Assembly: GCF_021026335.1 (NCBI RefSeq)
Contig: NZ_JAJNCY010000007.1
Location: 62,001 to 126,000 of the forward strand
DNA: 64,000 nt
DNA from: Rhizobium sp. C1
GTDB lineage: Bacteria > Pseudomonadota > Alphaproteobacteria > Rhizobiales > Rhizobiaceae
Direction: 5' to 3'
The notes beneath the pieces are model-generated. The model was given only the letters and a program-made list of their open reading frames with translations. It was not told the DNA's origin and made no database searches. A program made the position numbers and the translations under genes. The first letter of the stretch is position 1. The number at the start of each line of letters is the position of its first letter. Positions 48,521-60,325 of this stretch are shown here, one piece after another.

Positions 48521-49423
48521 TTAGCCCTTGAGAACTTCGACCAGCGTCTTGCCGAGGCGTGCCGGCGAAGGCGAAACGCGGATGCCTGCGGCTTCCATCG
48601 CTGCGATCTTCGACTCTGCGTCGCCCTTGCCGCCGGAAACGACAGCGCCGGCATGACCCATGGTGCGGCCCTTCGGAGCCGTACGGCCCGCGATGAAGCC
48701 GGCCATCGGCTTCTTGCGGCCCTTCTTGGCTTCGTCGATGAGGAACTGCGCCGCATCTTCTTCTGCCGAACCGCCGATTTCGCCGATCATGATGATCGAG
48801 GTCGTGGCTTCATCAGCGAGGAACATCTCGAGCACGTCGATGAACTCGGTGCCCTTGACCGGGTCGCCACCGATGCCGACAGCCGTCGTCTGGCCGAGGC
48901 CTTCGTTCGACGTCTGGAACACCGCTTCATATGTAAGCGTGCCGGAGCGCGAGACAATGCCGACCGAACCCTTGCGGAAGATCGAGCCCGGCATGATGCC
49001 GATCTTGCATTCTTCCGGCGTCAGGATGCCCGGGCAGTTGGGGCCGAGAAGGCGCGACTTGGACTTTTCCAGCTTCGCCTTGACGCGCACCATGTCCATG
49101 ACCGGGATGCCCTCGGTGATGCAGGTGATGAACGGGATCTCGGCTTCGATGGCTTCGATGATCGCGTCCGCAGCGCCTGCCGGCGGAACGTAGATCACGG
49201 ATGCGTCAGCGCCGGTCTTTTCCTTGGCCTCAGCAACGGAGGCGAAGATCGGCAGCGTCTCGCCCTTGGAACCCGTCCAGTTGGTGCCGCCCTTGGAGGG
49301 GTGGATACCACCGACCATCTTGGTGCCGTAATAGGCGAGCGCCTGTTCGGTGTGGAAAGAACCGGTCTTGCCGGTCAGGCCCTGAACGAGGACCTTGGTG
49401 TCTTTGTTGACAATGATAGACAT
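48521..49423 (-). CDS. sucD: Succinyl-CoA synthetase alpha subunit
   Basis: The 300-residue subunit binds CoA and the phosphohistidine: [15 protein letters not shown] near the N-terminus, the CoA region [11 protein letters not shown], and the active-site histidine in [17 protein letters not shown] near residue 250. It lies 16 bp after sucC. Confidence 0.97.
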   Translation of the reverse strand: MSIIVNKDTKVLVQGLTGKTGSFHTEQALAYYGTKMVGGIHPSKGGTNWTGSKGETLPIFASVAEAKEKTGADASVIYVPPAGAADAIIEAIEAEIPFITCITEGIPVMDMVRVKAKLEKSKSRLLGPNCPGILTPEECKIGIMPGSIFRKGSVGIVSRSGTLTYEAVFQTSNEGLGQTTAVGIGGDPVKGTEFIDVLEMFLADEATTSIIMIGEIGGSAEEDAAQFLIDEAKKGRKKPMAGFIAGRTAPKGRTMGHAGAVVSGGKGDAESKIAAMEAAGIRVSPSPARLGKTLVEVLKG

Positions 49424-49439
49424 AGGTTCAGGTCCTCAA

Positions 49440-50633
<1,194 letters not shown>

Positions 50634-50666
50634 GGGAATATCCTGTAATTGATAAAGCTGAGCGGC

Positions 50667-51659
<993 letters not shown>

Positions 51660-51768
51660 TCAAGGCAGGCGCGAGTTACGACCACCTTTTCGGGTGTCTC
51701 GATTAACGCTAACCGCACAAATTGGCAAATGAAAAATTTGTGTATAGATTTTTCAATCGTTTAGATAC

Positions 51769-51798
51769 AAAAAATCTTACGTAAACGTAAGATTTTTT
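51769..51798 (-). terminator. Rho-independent terminator between zapE and mdh
   Basis: AAAAAATCTTACGT / ACGTAAGATTTTTT form a perfect stem with a two-base loop as written. On the minus strand it follows the zapE stop by about 20 bases and ends in six T residues. Confidence 0.88.
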
Positions 51799-51816
51799 AA
51801 CTCGATAAGGCCGATT

Positions 51817-52974
51817 TCAACCGGTTTTTCGCAAGCTTTGCGAGAGATAATCCTGGCTTTGCATCTCGAAAAGCCGGGAGGCAGTCCGGTCGAACTCGAA
51901 GCCTTCCGTACCACGCTTTTCTGTCAGAAGTTTTTCAGGCTCGGCCGCAGCGGAGGCGAAAAGCCGGACGCCGTGATCGTAAAGCGCGTCGATCAGAATG
52001 ATGAAACGCTTCGTCTCGTTACGATTCTGCGGCCCCATGAAGGGAATGTGTTCAACGAAGACCGTGTCGTATCGCTCGGCGATCGCCAGAAAATCGGAAG
52101 CACCGAGCGGCTTCTCGCAGAGATCGGAGAAGCTGAAGCGCGCAGCGCCTGCAGCTGCCGCCGGCACATGGATCGAGCGGCCCTTCATCGGAATTTCCTC
52201 GACCTTGGCCGGCTTGCCTTCCGTGACGACGCTCCAAGCCTCCTCGATGGCCGCATCGGCCTGCGCATTCAGCGGCTGGCAGAAAACCGGCAGCCGGCGT
52301 GTTTTTTCCAGGCGATAGTCCGTGCGCGCGTCGAGCGACATGACGCGAACATTGTCCTTCAGCATGCCGATGAACGGCACAAAGAGCCCACGGTTCAGAC
52401 CATCCGGATAGAGATTGTCCGGCTCGACATTCGAGGTCGCGACCAGCACGCAGCCGAGACTGAAAAGCTCGGTAAACAGCCGCGACAGGATCATCGCATC
52501 GGCAATGTCGGTGACGGTGAACTCGTCGAAGCAAAGCAGCATCGCCTCGTCGCGCAACGCCTGCGCGACCGGCGGAACCGGATCAGCCTGCTTCGTCTCG
52601 CCGTTCTTCAGCTTCTGGCGATGCTTGAAAATGCGTTCATGCACATCGGCCATGAACTCATGAAAATGCGCGCGGCGCTTTTTCTGGATGGGCGCCAGCT
52701 CAAAAAACATGTCCATGAGCATGGTCTTGCCGCGCCCGACCTGCCCATAGACGTAGAGGCCCTTGACCTTGTTTTCCGGCTTGCGTTTCTTGGCGAAAAG
52801 CCAGCCAAGCGCACTCGATTTATTCGAAACATGGACCGTGCGCAGATCGATGAGGATTGCGTCAAGCGCGTCGGCAACGGCCATCTGCGCATTGTCGGCC
52901 TGCAGCTTCCCTGCCTCGACCATGAGGTTGAGGCGCTCGCCAACGCTGTGTGCATAATCCGGAATCTGTTCCAT
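51817..52974 (-). CDS. zapE: AFG1-like ATPase ZapE
   Basis: The 385-residue protein is an AAA+ ATPase with Walker A GQVGRGKTMLMDMFF near residue 76, Walker B LLCFDEFTVTDIADAM near 147 and an arginine-finger region. In E. coli ZapE acts at the division ring under low oxygen; mitochondrial AFG1 aids respiratory complexes. Either role suits the neighbours (TCA and sdh genes). Confidence 0.94.
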   Translation of the reverse strand: MEQIPDYAHSVGERLNLMVEAGKLQADNAQMAVADALDAILIDLRTVHVSNKSSALGWLFAKKRKPENKVKGLYVYGQVGRGKTMLMDMFFELAPIQKKRRAHFHEFMADVHERIFKHRQKLKNGETKQADPVPPVAQALRDEAMLLCFDEFTVTDIADAMILSRLFTELFSLGCVLVATSNVEPDNLYPDGLNRGLFVPFIGMLKDNVRVMSLDARTDYRLEKTRRLPVFCQPLNAQADAAIEEAWSVVTEGKPAKVEEIPMKGRSIHVPAAAAGAARFSFSDLCEKPLGASDFLAIAERYDTVFVEHIPFMGPQNRNETKRFIILIDALYDHGVRLFASAAAEPEKLLTEKRGTEGFEFDRTASRLFEMQSQDYLSQSLRKTG

Positions 52975-53019
52975 GCCGTTCCTGAACCGCCTTGGGAGAA
53001 TTCCGTTCCTTGAAAGGCC

Positions 53020-53577
53020 TTAGCGGGTAATGCTGATCTGGGTGCCGCTGTTGGTGGAACCCGAATACTGGTTATCGCCGGTCTTGAAAAGCTTGCCGAT
53101 CTGATTGCCGGTGGAATCCATCAGGGTGACCTGCTTGCCCGCGACGTCCCAGGCGCGCATCGTGGTCAACTCGCCGACGCACTTGCTGGTGCCGCCGCGC
53201 GAGGCATTGCCGAACTTGGTGAGCGTCAGGAACATGTTGCAGTTCGCGCCTGCGGCCGAGACCTTCCAGCCACCGACCATCTGGTCCTTCTTGATGTCCA
53301 TGGCGTTGGCGGGCGGCGTACCGGCAGCACCCGCGGAGGCGACCTGTGTCTGGGTGGGCGACTGCGGCGGTGCAGGAAACTGTCCCGGTGCCATCGGCTG
53401 CTGACCCGTCGGGTCCGAAAGACCGCTCGACTGAACACCGCCAATCGGCTGCGGATTGAGCGGAGCGGGAGCAAGCGTCGCAGACGGCGACTGCTGTTGG
53501 TAGGCATCGGACGTACGGTCGCACCCTGCAAGGGCCGCCAGAAGAGCAATACCGGTAACGGCGTGAACGACGCGCAT
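53020..53577 (-). CDS. Omp19-like lipoprotein / Inh-family protease inhibitor
   Basis: The 185-residue product has a lipoprotein signal (MRVVHAVTGIALLAALAGC; cysteine 19). A Pro/Gln-rich linker precedes a C-terminal beta-barrel domain with the cysteine pair NCNMFLTLTKFG ... SKCVGELTTM and AWDVAGKQVTLMD. This matches Brucella Omp19 and the AprI/Inh metalloprotease inhibitors. Likely anchored in the outer membrane. Confidence 0.86.
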   Translation of the reverse strand: MRVVHAVTGIALLAALAGCDRTSDAYQQQSPSATLAPAPLNPQPIGGVQSSGLSDPTGQQPMAPGQFPAPPQSPTQTQVASAGAAGTPPANAMDIKKDQMVGGWKVSAAGANCNMFLTLTKFGNASRGGTSKCVGELTTMRAWDVAGKQVTLMDSTGNQIGKLFKTGDNQYSGSTNSGTQISITR

Positions 53578-53678
53578 GACGAACTCCTTAAGCCAGACAC
53601 CAGCGGGCAACTTACCCGAGAGCGTGATAGAAATCGCGTTACCGTAAGAGATTATGGTTAATCAAGAATAAATCATGA

Positions 53679-53717
53679 CAATAGGCGAAGAAGAGATAAA
53701 ACCTTCTCCGCCTATTG
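53679..53717 (-). terminator. Hairpin after sdhB, likely terminator
   Basis: CAATAGGCG(A/G)AGAAG pairs with CTTCTCCGCCTATTG, one mismatch, with a nine-base loop. It begins 13 bases after the sdhB stop. The following T content is modest, so efficiency is uncertain. Confidence 0.65.
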
Positions 53718-53729
53718 CAGAAATATCGA

Positions 53730-54509
53730 TCAGGTCCGGCGCTCGACCATCATCTTCTTGATTTCGGCAATGGCCTTTGCCGGGTTCAAGCCCTTCGGAC
53801 AGGTCTGCGCGCAGTTCATGATCGTGTGGCAGCGATAGAGCCGGAAGGGATCTTCCAGGTTATCCAGACGCTCGCCTGTCGCCTCGTCGCGGCTGTCGAT
53901 CAGCCAGCGATAGGCCTGCAGCAGAACGGCCGGGCCGAGATAACGGTCGCCGTTCCACCAGTAGCTCGGGCAGGATGTCGAGCAGCAGGCGCAGAGAATG
54001 CACTCGTAGAGACCGTCGAGCTTCAGGCGGTCGTCATGGCTCTGCAGCCATTCCTTCGCCGGCTCCGGCGAAACCGTCTTCAGCCAGGGCTCAATGGAGC
54101 GATGCTGGGCGTAAAAGTTGTTGAGGTCCGGGATCAGGTCCTTCACCACCGGCATATGCGGCAGCGGGTAGATCTTGATCGTGCCGTCCACGTCTTCCAT
54201 GCCCTTGGTGCAAGCCAGCGTGTTCGTGCCGTCGATGTTCATCGCGCAAGAACCGCAGATGCCTTCGCGGCAGGAGCGCCGGAAGGTCAGCGTCGGGTCG
54301 ATCTTGTTCTTGATGTAGATCAGACCGTCGAGCACCATCGGGCCGCAATCGTCGGCGTCGATGTAATAGGTGTCGATCGAGGGGTTCTTGCCCTCGTCCG
54401 GCGACCAGCGATAGATGCGATACTCGCGCAGGTTCTTCGCGCCCGCCGGCTTCGGCCAGGTCTTGCCTTCCTGCACGACGGAATTCTTGGGGAGAGCGAG
54501 TTCAACCAT
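53730..54509 (-). CDS. sdhB: Succinate dehydrogenase iron-sulfur subunit
   Basis: The 259-residue subunit holds all three clusters: [2Fe-2S] ligands in [21 protein letters not shown], [4Fe-4S] in [12 protein letters not shown], and [3Fe-4S] in [17 protein letters not shown]. It passes electrons from SdhA to quinone at the inner membrane. Confidence 0.97.
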   Translation of the reverse strand: MVELALPKNSVVQEGKTWPKPAGAKNLREYRIYRWSPDEGKNPSIDTYYIDADDCGPMVLDGLIYIKNKIDPTLTFRRSCREGICGSCAMNIDGTNTLACTKGMEDVDGTIKIYPLPHMPVVKDLIPDLNNFYAQHRSIEPWLKTVSPEPAKEWLQSHDDRLKLDGLYECILCACCSTSCPSYWWNGDRYLGPAVLLQAYRWLIDSRDEATGERLDNLEDPFRLYRCHTIMNCAQTCPKGLNPAKAIAEIKKMMVERRT

Positions 54510-54521
54510 GGTCTTTTCTCC

Positions 54522-56366
54522 TCAATACACGCGTGCCTTCGGCTCGATCTTGTGCGGATCGATACCATCGGCGATCAGGTCGGTGTGAACCGGGCGATAG
54601 TCGAGCTTCACGTCGCCCGCTTCGTTCACCCAGGCCAGCGTGTGCTTGCGCCAGTTGACGTCGTCGCGGCCGGCAAACGGGCCGGACGTGTAGTCTTCGC
54701 GAGCATGCGAACCGCGGCTTTCCTTGCGCGCTTCCGCACCATAAACCGTGGTGATGGCGTTCGCCATCAGGTTATGCAGTTCCAGCGTTTCGATGAGATC
54801 AGAATTCCAGATCAGCGAGCGGTCCGTAACCTTGATATCCTGAAGCTCGCCCTTCCAGATAGCCGAAATGCGCTGGCAACCGGATTCGAGTGCTTCCTGG
54901 GTACGGAACACGGCCGCGTCTTCCTGCATGGCGCGCTGCATCTTGTCGCGCGCAACCGCCGTTGGCGTCGAGCCGGAGGCGAAGCGGATGCGGTCGAAAC
55001 GTTCCATGATCTTGTCGCAGGCAGCCTTGTTCAGCGCCGGCACCGGCTCGCTCTTGTTGATGACCTGACCGGCGCGGATGGCGGCCGCGCGGCCGAAGAC
55101 CACAAGGTCGATCAGCGAGTTGGAGCCGAGGCGGTTTGCACCATGCACCGAGGCGCAGCCGGCTTCGCCGACGGCCATCAGGCCGGGCGCGATGCGTTCC
55201 GGGTTGGCAGCATCGGCGTTGAGCACTTCGCCCCAATAGTTCGTCGGAATGCCGCCCATGTTGTAGTGAACGGTCGGCAAAACCGGGATCGGCTCGCGCG
55301 TCACATCGACGCCAGCGAAGATCTTGGCGCTCTCGGAAATGCCCGGCAGGCGCTCATGCAGAACGGCCGGATCGAGATGGTCGAGATGCAGATAGATGTG
55401 GTCCTTGTTCTTGCCGACGCCGCGGCCTTCACGGATTTCCATCGTCATGCAGCGCGAAACGACGTCACGCGAGGCAAGGTCCTTGGCGGACGGTGCGTAG
55501 CGTTCCATGAAGCGCTCGCCCTCGGAGTTGACGAGATATCCGCCCTCACCGCGCGCGCCTTCCGTGATCAGACAGCCGGCGCCGTAGATGCCGGTCGGAT
55601 GGAACTGAACGAATTCCATGTCCTGCAGAGGCAGGCCGGCACGGGCAATCATGCCGCCGCCGTCGCCTGTGCAGGTGTGAGCAGACGTTGCCGAGAAATA
55701 GGCGCGGCCGTAACCGCCGGTCGCCAGCACCACCATCTTGGCGGCGAAGCGATGGATGGTTCCGTCATCGAGGTTCCAGGCAACAACGCCCGTGCAGCGG
55801 CCGTCGTCTTCCATGATGAGGTCGAGCGCGAAATATTCGATGAAAAACTGCGCATTGTTCTTGAGCGACTGGCCATAAAGCGTGTGCAGGATGGCGTGGC
55901 CGGTACGGTCGGCGGCAGCACAGGTGCGCTGTACCGGCGGGCCTTCGCCATAGTTCTGCATGTGACCGCCGAACGGACGTTGATAGATCTTGCCTTCCTC
56001 GTTGCGCGAGAAGGGAACGCCATAGTGCTCGAGCTCATAGACCGCCTTCGGCGCTTCCATCGCGAGATACTGCATGGCGTCCACGTCGCCCAGCCAGTCG
56101 GAACCCTTCACGGTATCGTAAAGGTGCCACTGCCAGCAGTCGGGCGTCATGTTGGTGAGCGAGGCGGCGATACCGCCCTGTGCCGCGACCGTGTGCGAGC
56201 GGGTCGGGAAGACCTTGGTGATGCAGGCCGTCTTGAGGCCCTGTTCGGCCATGCCGAGCGTGGCGCGAAGGCCAGCGCCGCCGGCGCCGACGACGATCAC
56301 GTCAAACGAGTGGTCGACATAGGTATAGGCTTTGCCGTTAACGGCGGAAGATGCGTTCGTTGCCAT
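54522..56366 (-). CDS. sdhA: Succinate dehydrogenase flavoprotein subunit
   Basis: The 614-residue subunit oxidises succinate with covalently bound FAD; the linking histidine is in [14 protein letters not shown] near residue 57. The FAD motif is [11 protein letters not shown], and the active-site arginine region reads [18 protein letters not shown]. The C-terminus is PKARVY. Confidence 0.97.
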   Translation of the reverse strand: MATNASSAVNGKAYTYVDHSFDVIVVGAGGAGLRATLGMAEQGLKTACITKVFPTRSHTVAAQGGIAASLTNMTPDCWQWHLYDTVKGSDWLGDVDAMQYLAMEAPKAVYELEHYGVPFSRNEEGKIYQRPFGGHMQNYGEGPPVQRTCAAADRTGHAILHTLYGQSLKNNAQFFIEYFALDLIMEDDGRCTGVVAWNLDDGTIHRFAAKMVVLATGGYGRAYFSATSAHTCTGDGGGMIARAGLPLQDMEFVQFHPTGIYGAGCLITEGARGEGGYLVNSEGERFMERYAPSAKDLASRDVVSRCMTMEIREGRGVGKNKDHIYLHLDHLDPAVLHERLPGISESAKIFAGVDVTREPIPVLPTVHYNMGGIPTNYWGEVLNADAANPERIAPGLMAVGEAGCASVHGANRLGSNSLIDLVVFGRAAAIRAGQVINKSEPVPALNKAACDKIMERFDRIRFASGSTPTAVARDKMQRAMQEDAAVFRTQEALESGCQRISAIWKGELQDIKVTDRSLIWNSDLIETLELHNLMANAITTVYGAEARKESRGSHAREDYTSGPFAGRDDVNWRKHTLAWVNEAGDVKLDYRPVHTDLIADGIDPHKIEPKARVY

Positions 56367-56372
56367 GATTTC

Positions 56373-56753
56373 TTACCCTGCAAACCCGATCTTCAGCACG
56401 GCGAAAAGACAGAGCGCGCCGAGGAGGAACGAGAAAAACGTGTTCAGCATCAGAAGCGAGACCTTCTTCCACTCGACGTGGATATAGTCCTCGATGATGA
56501 TCTGCATGCCGAGTTTCATGTGGACGATGCCGGAAACGACCATGAGACCCATGATGGTCGCCACGATCGGATTGTGGAGTGCAGCAGCCACTTCGGGATA
56601 GGGCTTTCCGTTATACTTGAGCAGGAAGCCGATAAAGAAGAGGAAGAGCGGAACGTTGGCGGCAGCCGTGACGCGCTGGCGCCAGAAATGCTCGGTGCCT
56701 TCGCGGGCAGCGCCAAGGCCACGGACCTTCTTGAGAGGGGTACGCATGTTCAT
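56373..56753 (-). CDS. sdhD: Succinate dehydrogenase membrane anchor SdhD
   Basis: The 126-residue subunit has three hydrophobic helices (FLFFIGFLLK, ATIMGLMVVSGIVHMKLGM, LMLNTFFSFLLGALCLFAVL), with the heme-ligand histidine in the second. The start ATG 56753 has GAGGAG nine bases upstream; an ATG at 56747 is also in frame. Confidence 0.95.
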   Translation of the reverse strand: MNMRTPLKKVRGLGAAREGTEHFWRQRVTAAANVPLFLFFIGFLLKYNGKPYPEVAAALHNPIVATIMGLMVVSGIVHMKLGMQIIIEDYIHVEWKKVSLLMLNTFFSFLLGALCLFAVLKIGFAG

Positions 56754-56765
56754 CCGACGATCTCC

Positions 56766-57158
56766 TCAGCGAACCACGAATGCGACGATCCAGATCAGGA
56801 CCGTGAGCACGACCGAAGCGACAACCTGCAATTTGGCGAGGCGCGTCGAGAGTTCCTTCTCGAGACCGTAGCCGAAGTCCATCATGAAGTGGCGAAGACC
56901 GCCCAGCATGTGATGAACCAGCGCCCAGGTGTAACCGAGAAGAATGAGACGGCCGATCCAGGACCCGAAGATGCCGTTCACGAACTCGAAATAGTCCGGA
57001 CCGGAAGCAGCAGCAATGAGCCACCAGGCGACAAGGATCGTTCCGAAATAGAGAGCGCCGCCGGTAATGCGGTGCAGGATCGACATGACCATGGTGGGGA
57101 TCGGCTTGTAGATCTGCAGGTGCGGCGACAGGGGCCGGTTATTTGTCACGTTCGCCAT
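56766..57158 (-). CDS. sdhC: Succinate dehydrogenase cytochrome b556 subunit
   Basis: The 130-residue subunit starts MANVTNNRPLSPHLQIYK and has the SdhC signature SILHRITGGALYFG near residue 31, with the heme/quinone-site residues, and the second signature HMLGGLRHFMMDFG. Three hydrophobic helices are visible. It leads sdhCDAB. Confidence 0.96.
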   Translation of the reverse strand: MANVTNNRPLSPHLQIYKPIPTMVMSILHRITGGALYFGTILVAWWLIAAASGPDYFEFVNGIFGSWIGRLILLGYTWALVHHMLGGLRHFMMDFGYGLEKELSTRLAKLQVVASVVLTVLIWIVAFVVR

Positions 57159-57486
57159 CGGTGTCCTCTTTGGCGTTGCCATTACTGGCGTTGATAGTCG
57201 GGAAGCCGCGGAAACCCAGACGGTCCGCTCCTCCTTGTGCATTGCGTCATAAGGCGACCTTTAATCCCCGGATTGCGCCCCGGCAAGCCCTGCGGATTGA
57301 TAAGTCGTACTTTTAATCGATTAACGGAAAGAGCAGCCAAGCGACTGTATTAACCATATATTTCAATTACGAGGCCCGAAACGACGAGGATCACTCCAAA
57401 GCGCTTTCCCTGATCGACAAAAGCGTGCTTAATCGTTAACAGACCGTTAACCGATAGGATCCAAACGCCGAGGACGTCGATCAGCC
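57159..57486. other. Divergent intergenic region between sdhC and a small secreted-protein gene
   Basis: These 328 bases hold the sdhCDAB promoter region (minus strand) and the upstream region of the secreted-protein gene (plus strand). The only signal I can name is a CtrA-type box at 57436-57451. No RNA gene or terminator is evident. Confidence 0.6.
57436..57451 (+). promoter_or_regulatory. Perfect CtrA box (TTAA-N7-TTAAC)
   Basis: TTAA, CAGACCG, TTAAC matches the alphaproteobacterial CtrA consensus exactly, with a further TTAA at 57429-57432. It sits 35 bases before the start of the small secreted-protein gene, where the box would overlap a -35 region. Confidence 0.6.
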
Positions 57487-57837
57487 ATGATGACGCAAAA
57501 AAATATCTCGTTTGCTCTGCTGGCGCTGCTTGCATCCAGCGTGACATGTGCTCAAGCAGGCGAGTTCCACCGCCATCACGGCAATGGGTGGCAGGAAGGT
57601 GCGGCCGGCGTCAACGGCTTGCCTGTCCATATCCGCGGCATCGGCACCTTCGCCGGCGGCATCACCGCGACCCGCATCCACGGTAACGGCGTCTATATAG
57701 CTATCGCACCAGGTATCAACCGCGCTCCGGCGCTTGAGCAGGCGCCCCGCGCCAAGATCATGAACGTAACGGAGAGCGAAGACAACAACAGCGTCTGCGT
57801 GATGGAGCATGACGTCTGTGTAATTCGGCCGAAGTGA
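57487..57837 (+). CDS. Small secreted protein of unknown function
   Basis: The 116-residue product begins MMTQKNISFALLALLASSVT and has a predicted signal cleavage after CAQA. The mature part is short, with His-rich EFHRHHGNGW, Gly-rich repeats, and a cysteine pair in SVCVMEHDVCVIRPK that probably forms a disulfide. A perfect CtrA box lies just upstream. I do not recognise the family. Confidence 0.75.
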   Translation: MMTQKNISFALLALLASSVTCAQAGEFHRHHGNGWQEGAAGVNGLPVHIRGIGTFAGGITATRIHGNGVYIAIAPGINRAPALEQAPRAKIMNVTESEDNNSVCVMEHDVCVIRPK

Positions 57838-57849
57838 ACAGCGACAGCT

Positions 57850-58497
57850 TCACCGCCTGAACTGCCATACCGTCGTCTTCTTGACCTCGCTGTCTTCGAG
57901 CGCCCGCGTCACGGGCACCTGATAAACAGCCAGTTCTTCCAGTCGGTCCTTGGGGAGATAGGCTCTGCCCGGGTCACCGACGAGAACGATCATGCCTTGC
58001 GCCGCGCGTTGCTCAAACCACGGGATAAGCGCCGCAGCAAAGCCCTGATCATAAAAGACGTCGCCCGCCAGCAGCACATCAGCCTCGATGTCCGTTCCCA
58101 CCAGATCATCGCGCGTGTAGTTGATTGCGATATCATTCAGCCCCGCATTGAGCGCAATCGCAGTCCCCGTCCACGGATCGATATCCGCCGCCAGAACCGA
58201 CAGCGCCCCCGCCTTCATCGCCGCAATCGCCACCAGCCCCGAGCCTGACGCAAAGTCCACGACCCGCTTGCCGGACACGCACTCCGGATGATCGAGAACA
58301 TAGCGCGCCAGCCCCTGCCCGCCCGCCCAGGCGAAGGCCCAGAAGGGCGGTGGCAGGCCGATCTCCTCCAACTCTTCTTCCGTCTTCAGCCAGAGATCAT
58401 GGGCCTCATCCGCGAGATGAAGCTGCACCTCCGGCACATGCGGCGGCGACATGATGCCGGTGTTTTCGAGGATGAACTGGCGAGGGTCCGTTTTCAC
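57850..58497 (-). CDS. ETF-beta lysine methyltransferase (METTL20-like)
   Basis: The 215-residue Rossmann methyltransferase has SAM motif VVDFASGSGLVAIAA near residue 80, acidic loop AADIDPWT, and the catalytic-region motif LLAGDVFYDQ near 142. This matches the bacterial METTL20 proteins; the Agrobacterium member methylates lysines of electron-transfer flavoprotein beta and ribosomal protein L7/L12. Older annotation as nicotinamide N-methyltransferase is less likely. Confidence 0.85.
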   Translation of the reverse strand: MKTDPRQFILENTGIMSPPHVPEVQLHLADEAHDLWLKTEEELEEIGLPPPFWAFAWAGGQGLARYVLDHPECVSGKRVVDFASGSGLVAIAAMKAGALSVLAADIDPWTGTAIALNAGLNDIAINYTRDDLVGTDIEADVLLAGDVFYDQGFAAALIPWFEQRAAQGMIVLVGDPGRAYLPKDRLEELAVYQVPVTRALEDSEVKKTTVWQFRR

Positions 58498-58500
58498 ACA

Positions 58501-58600
58501 AGCACGTCCAGCAAAAGTGCTTCAGCGGTTTTGCGTTCGGACTGCGAAAAAACAAACAGAGAGAGCATTTCAGATGATGCGGTTTTCATCGGAAATGCTC
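58501..58600 (+). repeat. Dispersed intergenic repeat, copy 2, with terminator-like hairpin
   Basis: The core reads GTCCAGCAAAAGTGC then GCGGTTTTGCGTTCGGACTG, followed by a hairpin with perfect arms GAGCATTTC (58563-58571) and GAAATGCTC (58592-58600). On the minus strand that hairpin comes right after the EVE-gene stop and is followed by TCTCTCTGTTTGTTTTTTC, so it probably terminates the tsaD-gpsA-yciI-EVE transcript. Confidence 0.8.
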
Positions 58601-58601
58601 T

Positions 58602-59030
58602 TCAACGCGGCGGGTTGTCGAGCCCGCCCATGCGGCAGACTTCCAGCCATTCGTCTTCCATCACCGGCTGCACGGACAGCCGCATGGAAGTGACAAGCGA
58701 CATCTTCTCAAGCGCCGGATTGGCCTTCACGTCTTTCAGACTCACCGGCTTCGGCATGTCGAGAACGGCGCGGATGTCGACGCATTCCCAGCGCGGATCG
58801 TCGGTCGTGGAATCGTGATGGGCCAGCGCGCAGACCTCCGCGATGCCGACGACCTCAAGCCCTTCGTTGGAGTGATAGAAGAAGCCCTTGTCGCCGATCT
58901 GCATCGCCCGCATGTTGTTGCGGGCGAGATAATTGCGCACGCCATCCCATTCGGCGCCTTCAGCACCCTTGGCCTTCAGCATTTCCCAGGAAAACTTAAA
59001 GGGCTCGGACTTGAACAGCCAAAACGCCAT
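58602..59030 (-). CDS. EVE-domain protein
   Basis: The 142-residue protein is a single EVE (PUA-like) domain, starting MAFWLFKSEPFKFSWEML and containing WDGVRNYLARNNMRAMQIGD and GFFYHSNEG. EVE domains bind modified bases in DNA or RNA. No partner nuclease is adjacent, so a housekeeping role is more likely than defence. Confidence 0.93.
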   Translation of the reverse strand: MAFWLFKSEPFKFSWEMLKAKGAEGAEWDGVRNYLARNNMRAMQIGDKGFFYHSNEGLEVVGIAEVCALAHHDSTTDDPRWECVDIRAVLDMPKPVSLKDVKANPALEKMSLVTSMRLSVQPVMEDEWLEVCRMGGLDNPPR

Positions 59031-59035
59031 GGGCC

Positions 59036-59329
59036 TTACGCCTCCGGATTGTTGAAGACCCAGTTGAAGGGCCGGATCTCGACCTTGTCGAAGAGGCCGG
59101 CCTTGGCATAAGGGTCCTGCGCCGCCAGCACTTCGGCAGAGGCCTGATCATCGGCGACGATCACGACGAGGCTGCCCATCGGCTTGCCTTCCGCGTTCAG
59201 CGTCGGGCCGGCCATCTTCAGCTTGCCCTCAGCGTTAAGGCCATTCAGCCATTCGACATGCGGCGGACGCGTGTCGAGACGCAGTTGCAGGCTGTCCTTC
59301 TTGTCGGTGCACCAGAGCGCGAAAAGCAT
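59036..59329 (-). CDS. YciI-family protein
   Basis: The 97-residue protein has the YciI ferredoxin-like fold pattern: the conserved HVEWLN with active-site histidine, MAGPTLNAEGKPMGSLVVIVA, and DPYAKAGLFDKVEIRPFN. Reaction unknown. It lies between gpsA and the EVE gene in one operon. Confidence 0.92.
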   Translation of the reverse strand: MLFALWCTDKKDSLQLRLDTRPPHVEWLNGLNAEGKLKMAGPTLNAEGKPMGSLVVIVADDQASAEVLAAQDPYAKAGLFDKVEIRPFNWVFNNPEA

Positions 59330-59341
59330 AGTTCTTCTCCT

Positions 59342-60325
59342 CTATTCGTTACGGATCGGGCGGGTCATGAGCTGTTCCATGGCCGTCCGCGTATCCAGTT
59401 TCCCATCGATAATGGCAGCAACCGCCTGCGTGATCGGCATCTCGATCCCATGCTCTTGCGCGAGCCGCGCCGCAACGGAAGCCGCAAACGCGCCCTCGAC
59501 CAATTGTCCGCCCTGCGCCGCCTCGCCGCGCGCCAGCGCAATGCCGAAGCGCAGGTTGCGGGACTGATGACTTGTCGCGGTGAGCACCAGATCGCCAAGC
59601 CCTGAAAGCCCGCTCACCGTCTCCGCTGAACCGCCAAGCGCTGCGACCAGCCGCGACATCTCTGCAAGCCCACGCGAAATCAGGGCCGCCCGCGCCGAAT
59701 CGCCCAGCGCCGAACCCTCGACAATACCGCAGGCAATAGCGAGCACGTTCTTCAGCGCCCCGCCAAGCTGCACGCCAATGCGATCGTCGGAAGCGTAAAG
59801 CCGGAAGGTGCGGCCCGACAGCGTTTCCGCAAGCAGAGTCGCCGTCTCGATATCCGCAGCGGCAATGGTCATAGCAGTCGGCAGACCGGAGGCAATATCT
59901 GCCGCAAAGCCGGGGCCGGAGAGAACCGCAACCGCGTGTTCCGGCAGTTCCTCTTCCAGAACCGTCGTCAGCAATTCCCCGGTCTCGCGTTCAATGCCCT
60001 TGGCGCAGGTCACGACGATCGCATCCGCTGCGAGCGACGGCCCATAATGCCGCGCGGCCTCGCGATTCGCCTGCGAGGGCACGGCGAAGAGAACGATATC
60101 GGCCACTTTCAAAACGTCCGGATCAGCCGTGAAGGCGATCTTCGGGGAAAGCGAAATGCCCGGTAGCGCCGTCTCATGCTGAAGCGTCGCCGCCAGCCGC
60201 TCGGCCATGGCCTCGTTGCGCGCTATCAGCGTCACATCCGCTCGCCCCGCTTCGGCAATCACGGTCGCGAGCGCCGTGCCGAACGCCCCTGCCCCGACGA
60301 CCGCGACCTTCTGGAGCGCGCTCAT
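59342..60325 (-). CDS. gpsA: Glycerol-3-phosphate dehydrogenase [NAD(P)+]
   Basis: The 327-residue enzyme makes sn-glycerol-3-phosphate for phospholipids. The NAD motif [14 protein letters not shown] is at 10-23, and the catalytic lysine is in [14 protein letters not shown] near residue 187. It overlaps tsaD by four bases. Confidence 0.96.
   Translation of the reverse strand: MSALQKVAVVGAGAFGTALATVIAEAGRADVTLIARNEAMAERLAATLQHETALPGISLSPKIAFTADPDVLKVADIVLFAVPSQANREAARHYGPSLAADAIVVTCAKGIERETGELLTTVLEEELPEHAVAVLSGPGFAADIASGLPTAMTIAAADIETATLLAETLSGRTFRLYASDDRIGVQLGGALKNVLAIACGIVEGSALGDSARAALISRGLAEMSRLVAALGGSAETVSGLSGLGDLVLTATSHQSRNLRFGIALARGEAAQGGQLVEGAFAASVAARLAQEHGIEMPITQAVAAIIDGKLDTRTAMEQLMTRPIRNE

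Noticed and set aside
53715-57194. Very long open frame opposite sdhBADC
   Set aside because: It is antisense to four certain sdh genes, has no family resemblance and is Arg/His/Asp-rich, the usual composition of a GC-rich shadow frame.
57481-57810. Minus-strand frame opposite the small secreted-protein gene
   Set aside because: No ribosome site or signal peptide; the plus-strand frame has both a signal peptide and a promoter element.
58602-59030. EVE protein as part of a modification-dependent defence system
   Set aside because: No restriction or nuclease gene is adjacent; it sits in an operon with tsaD and gpsA.
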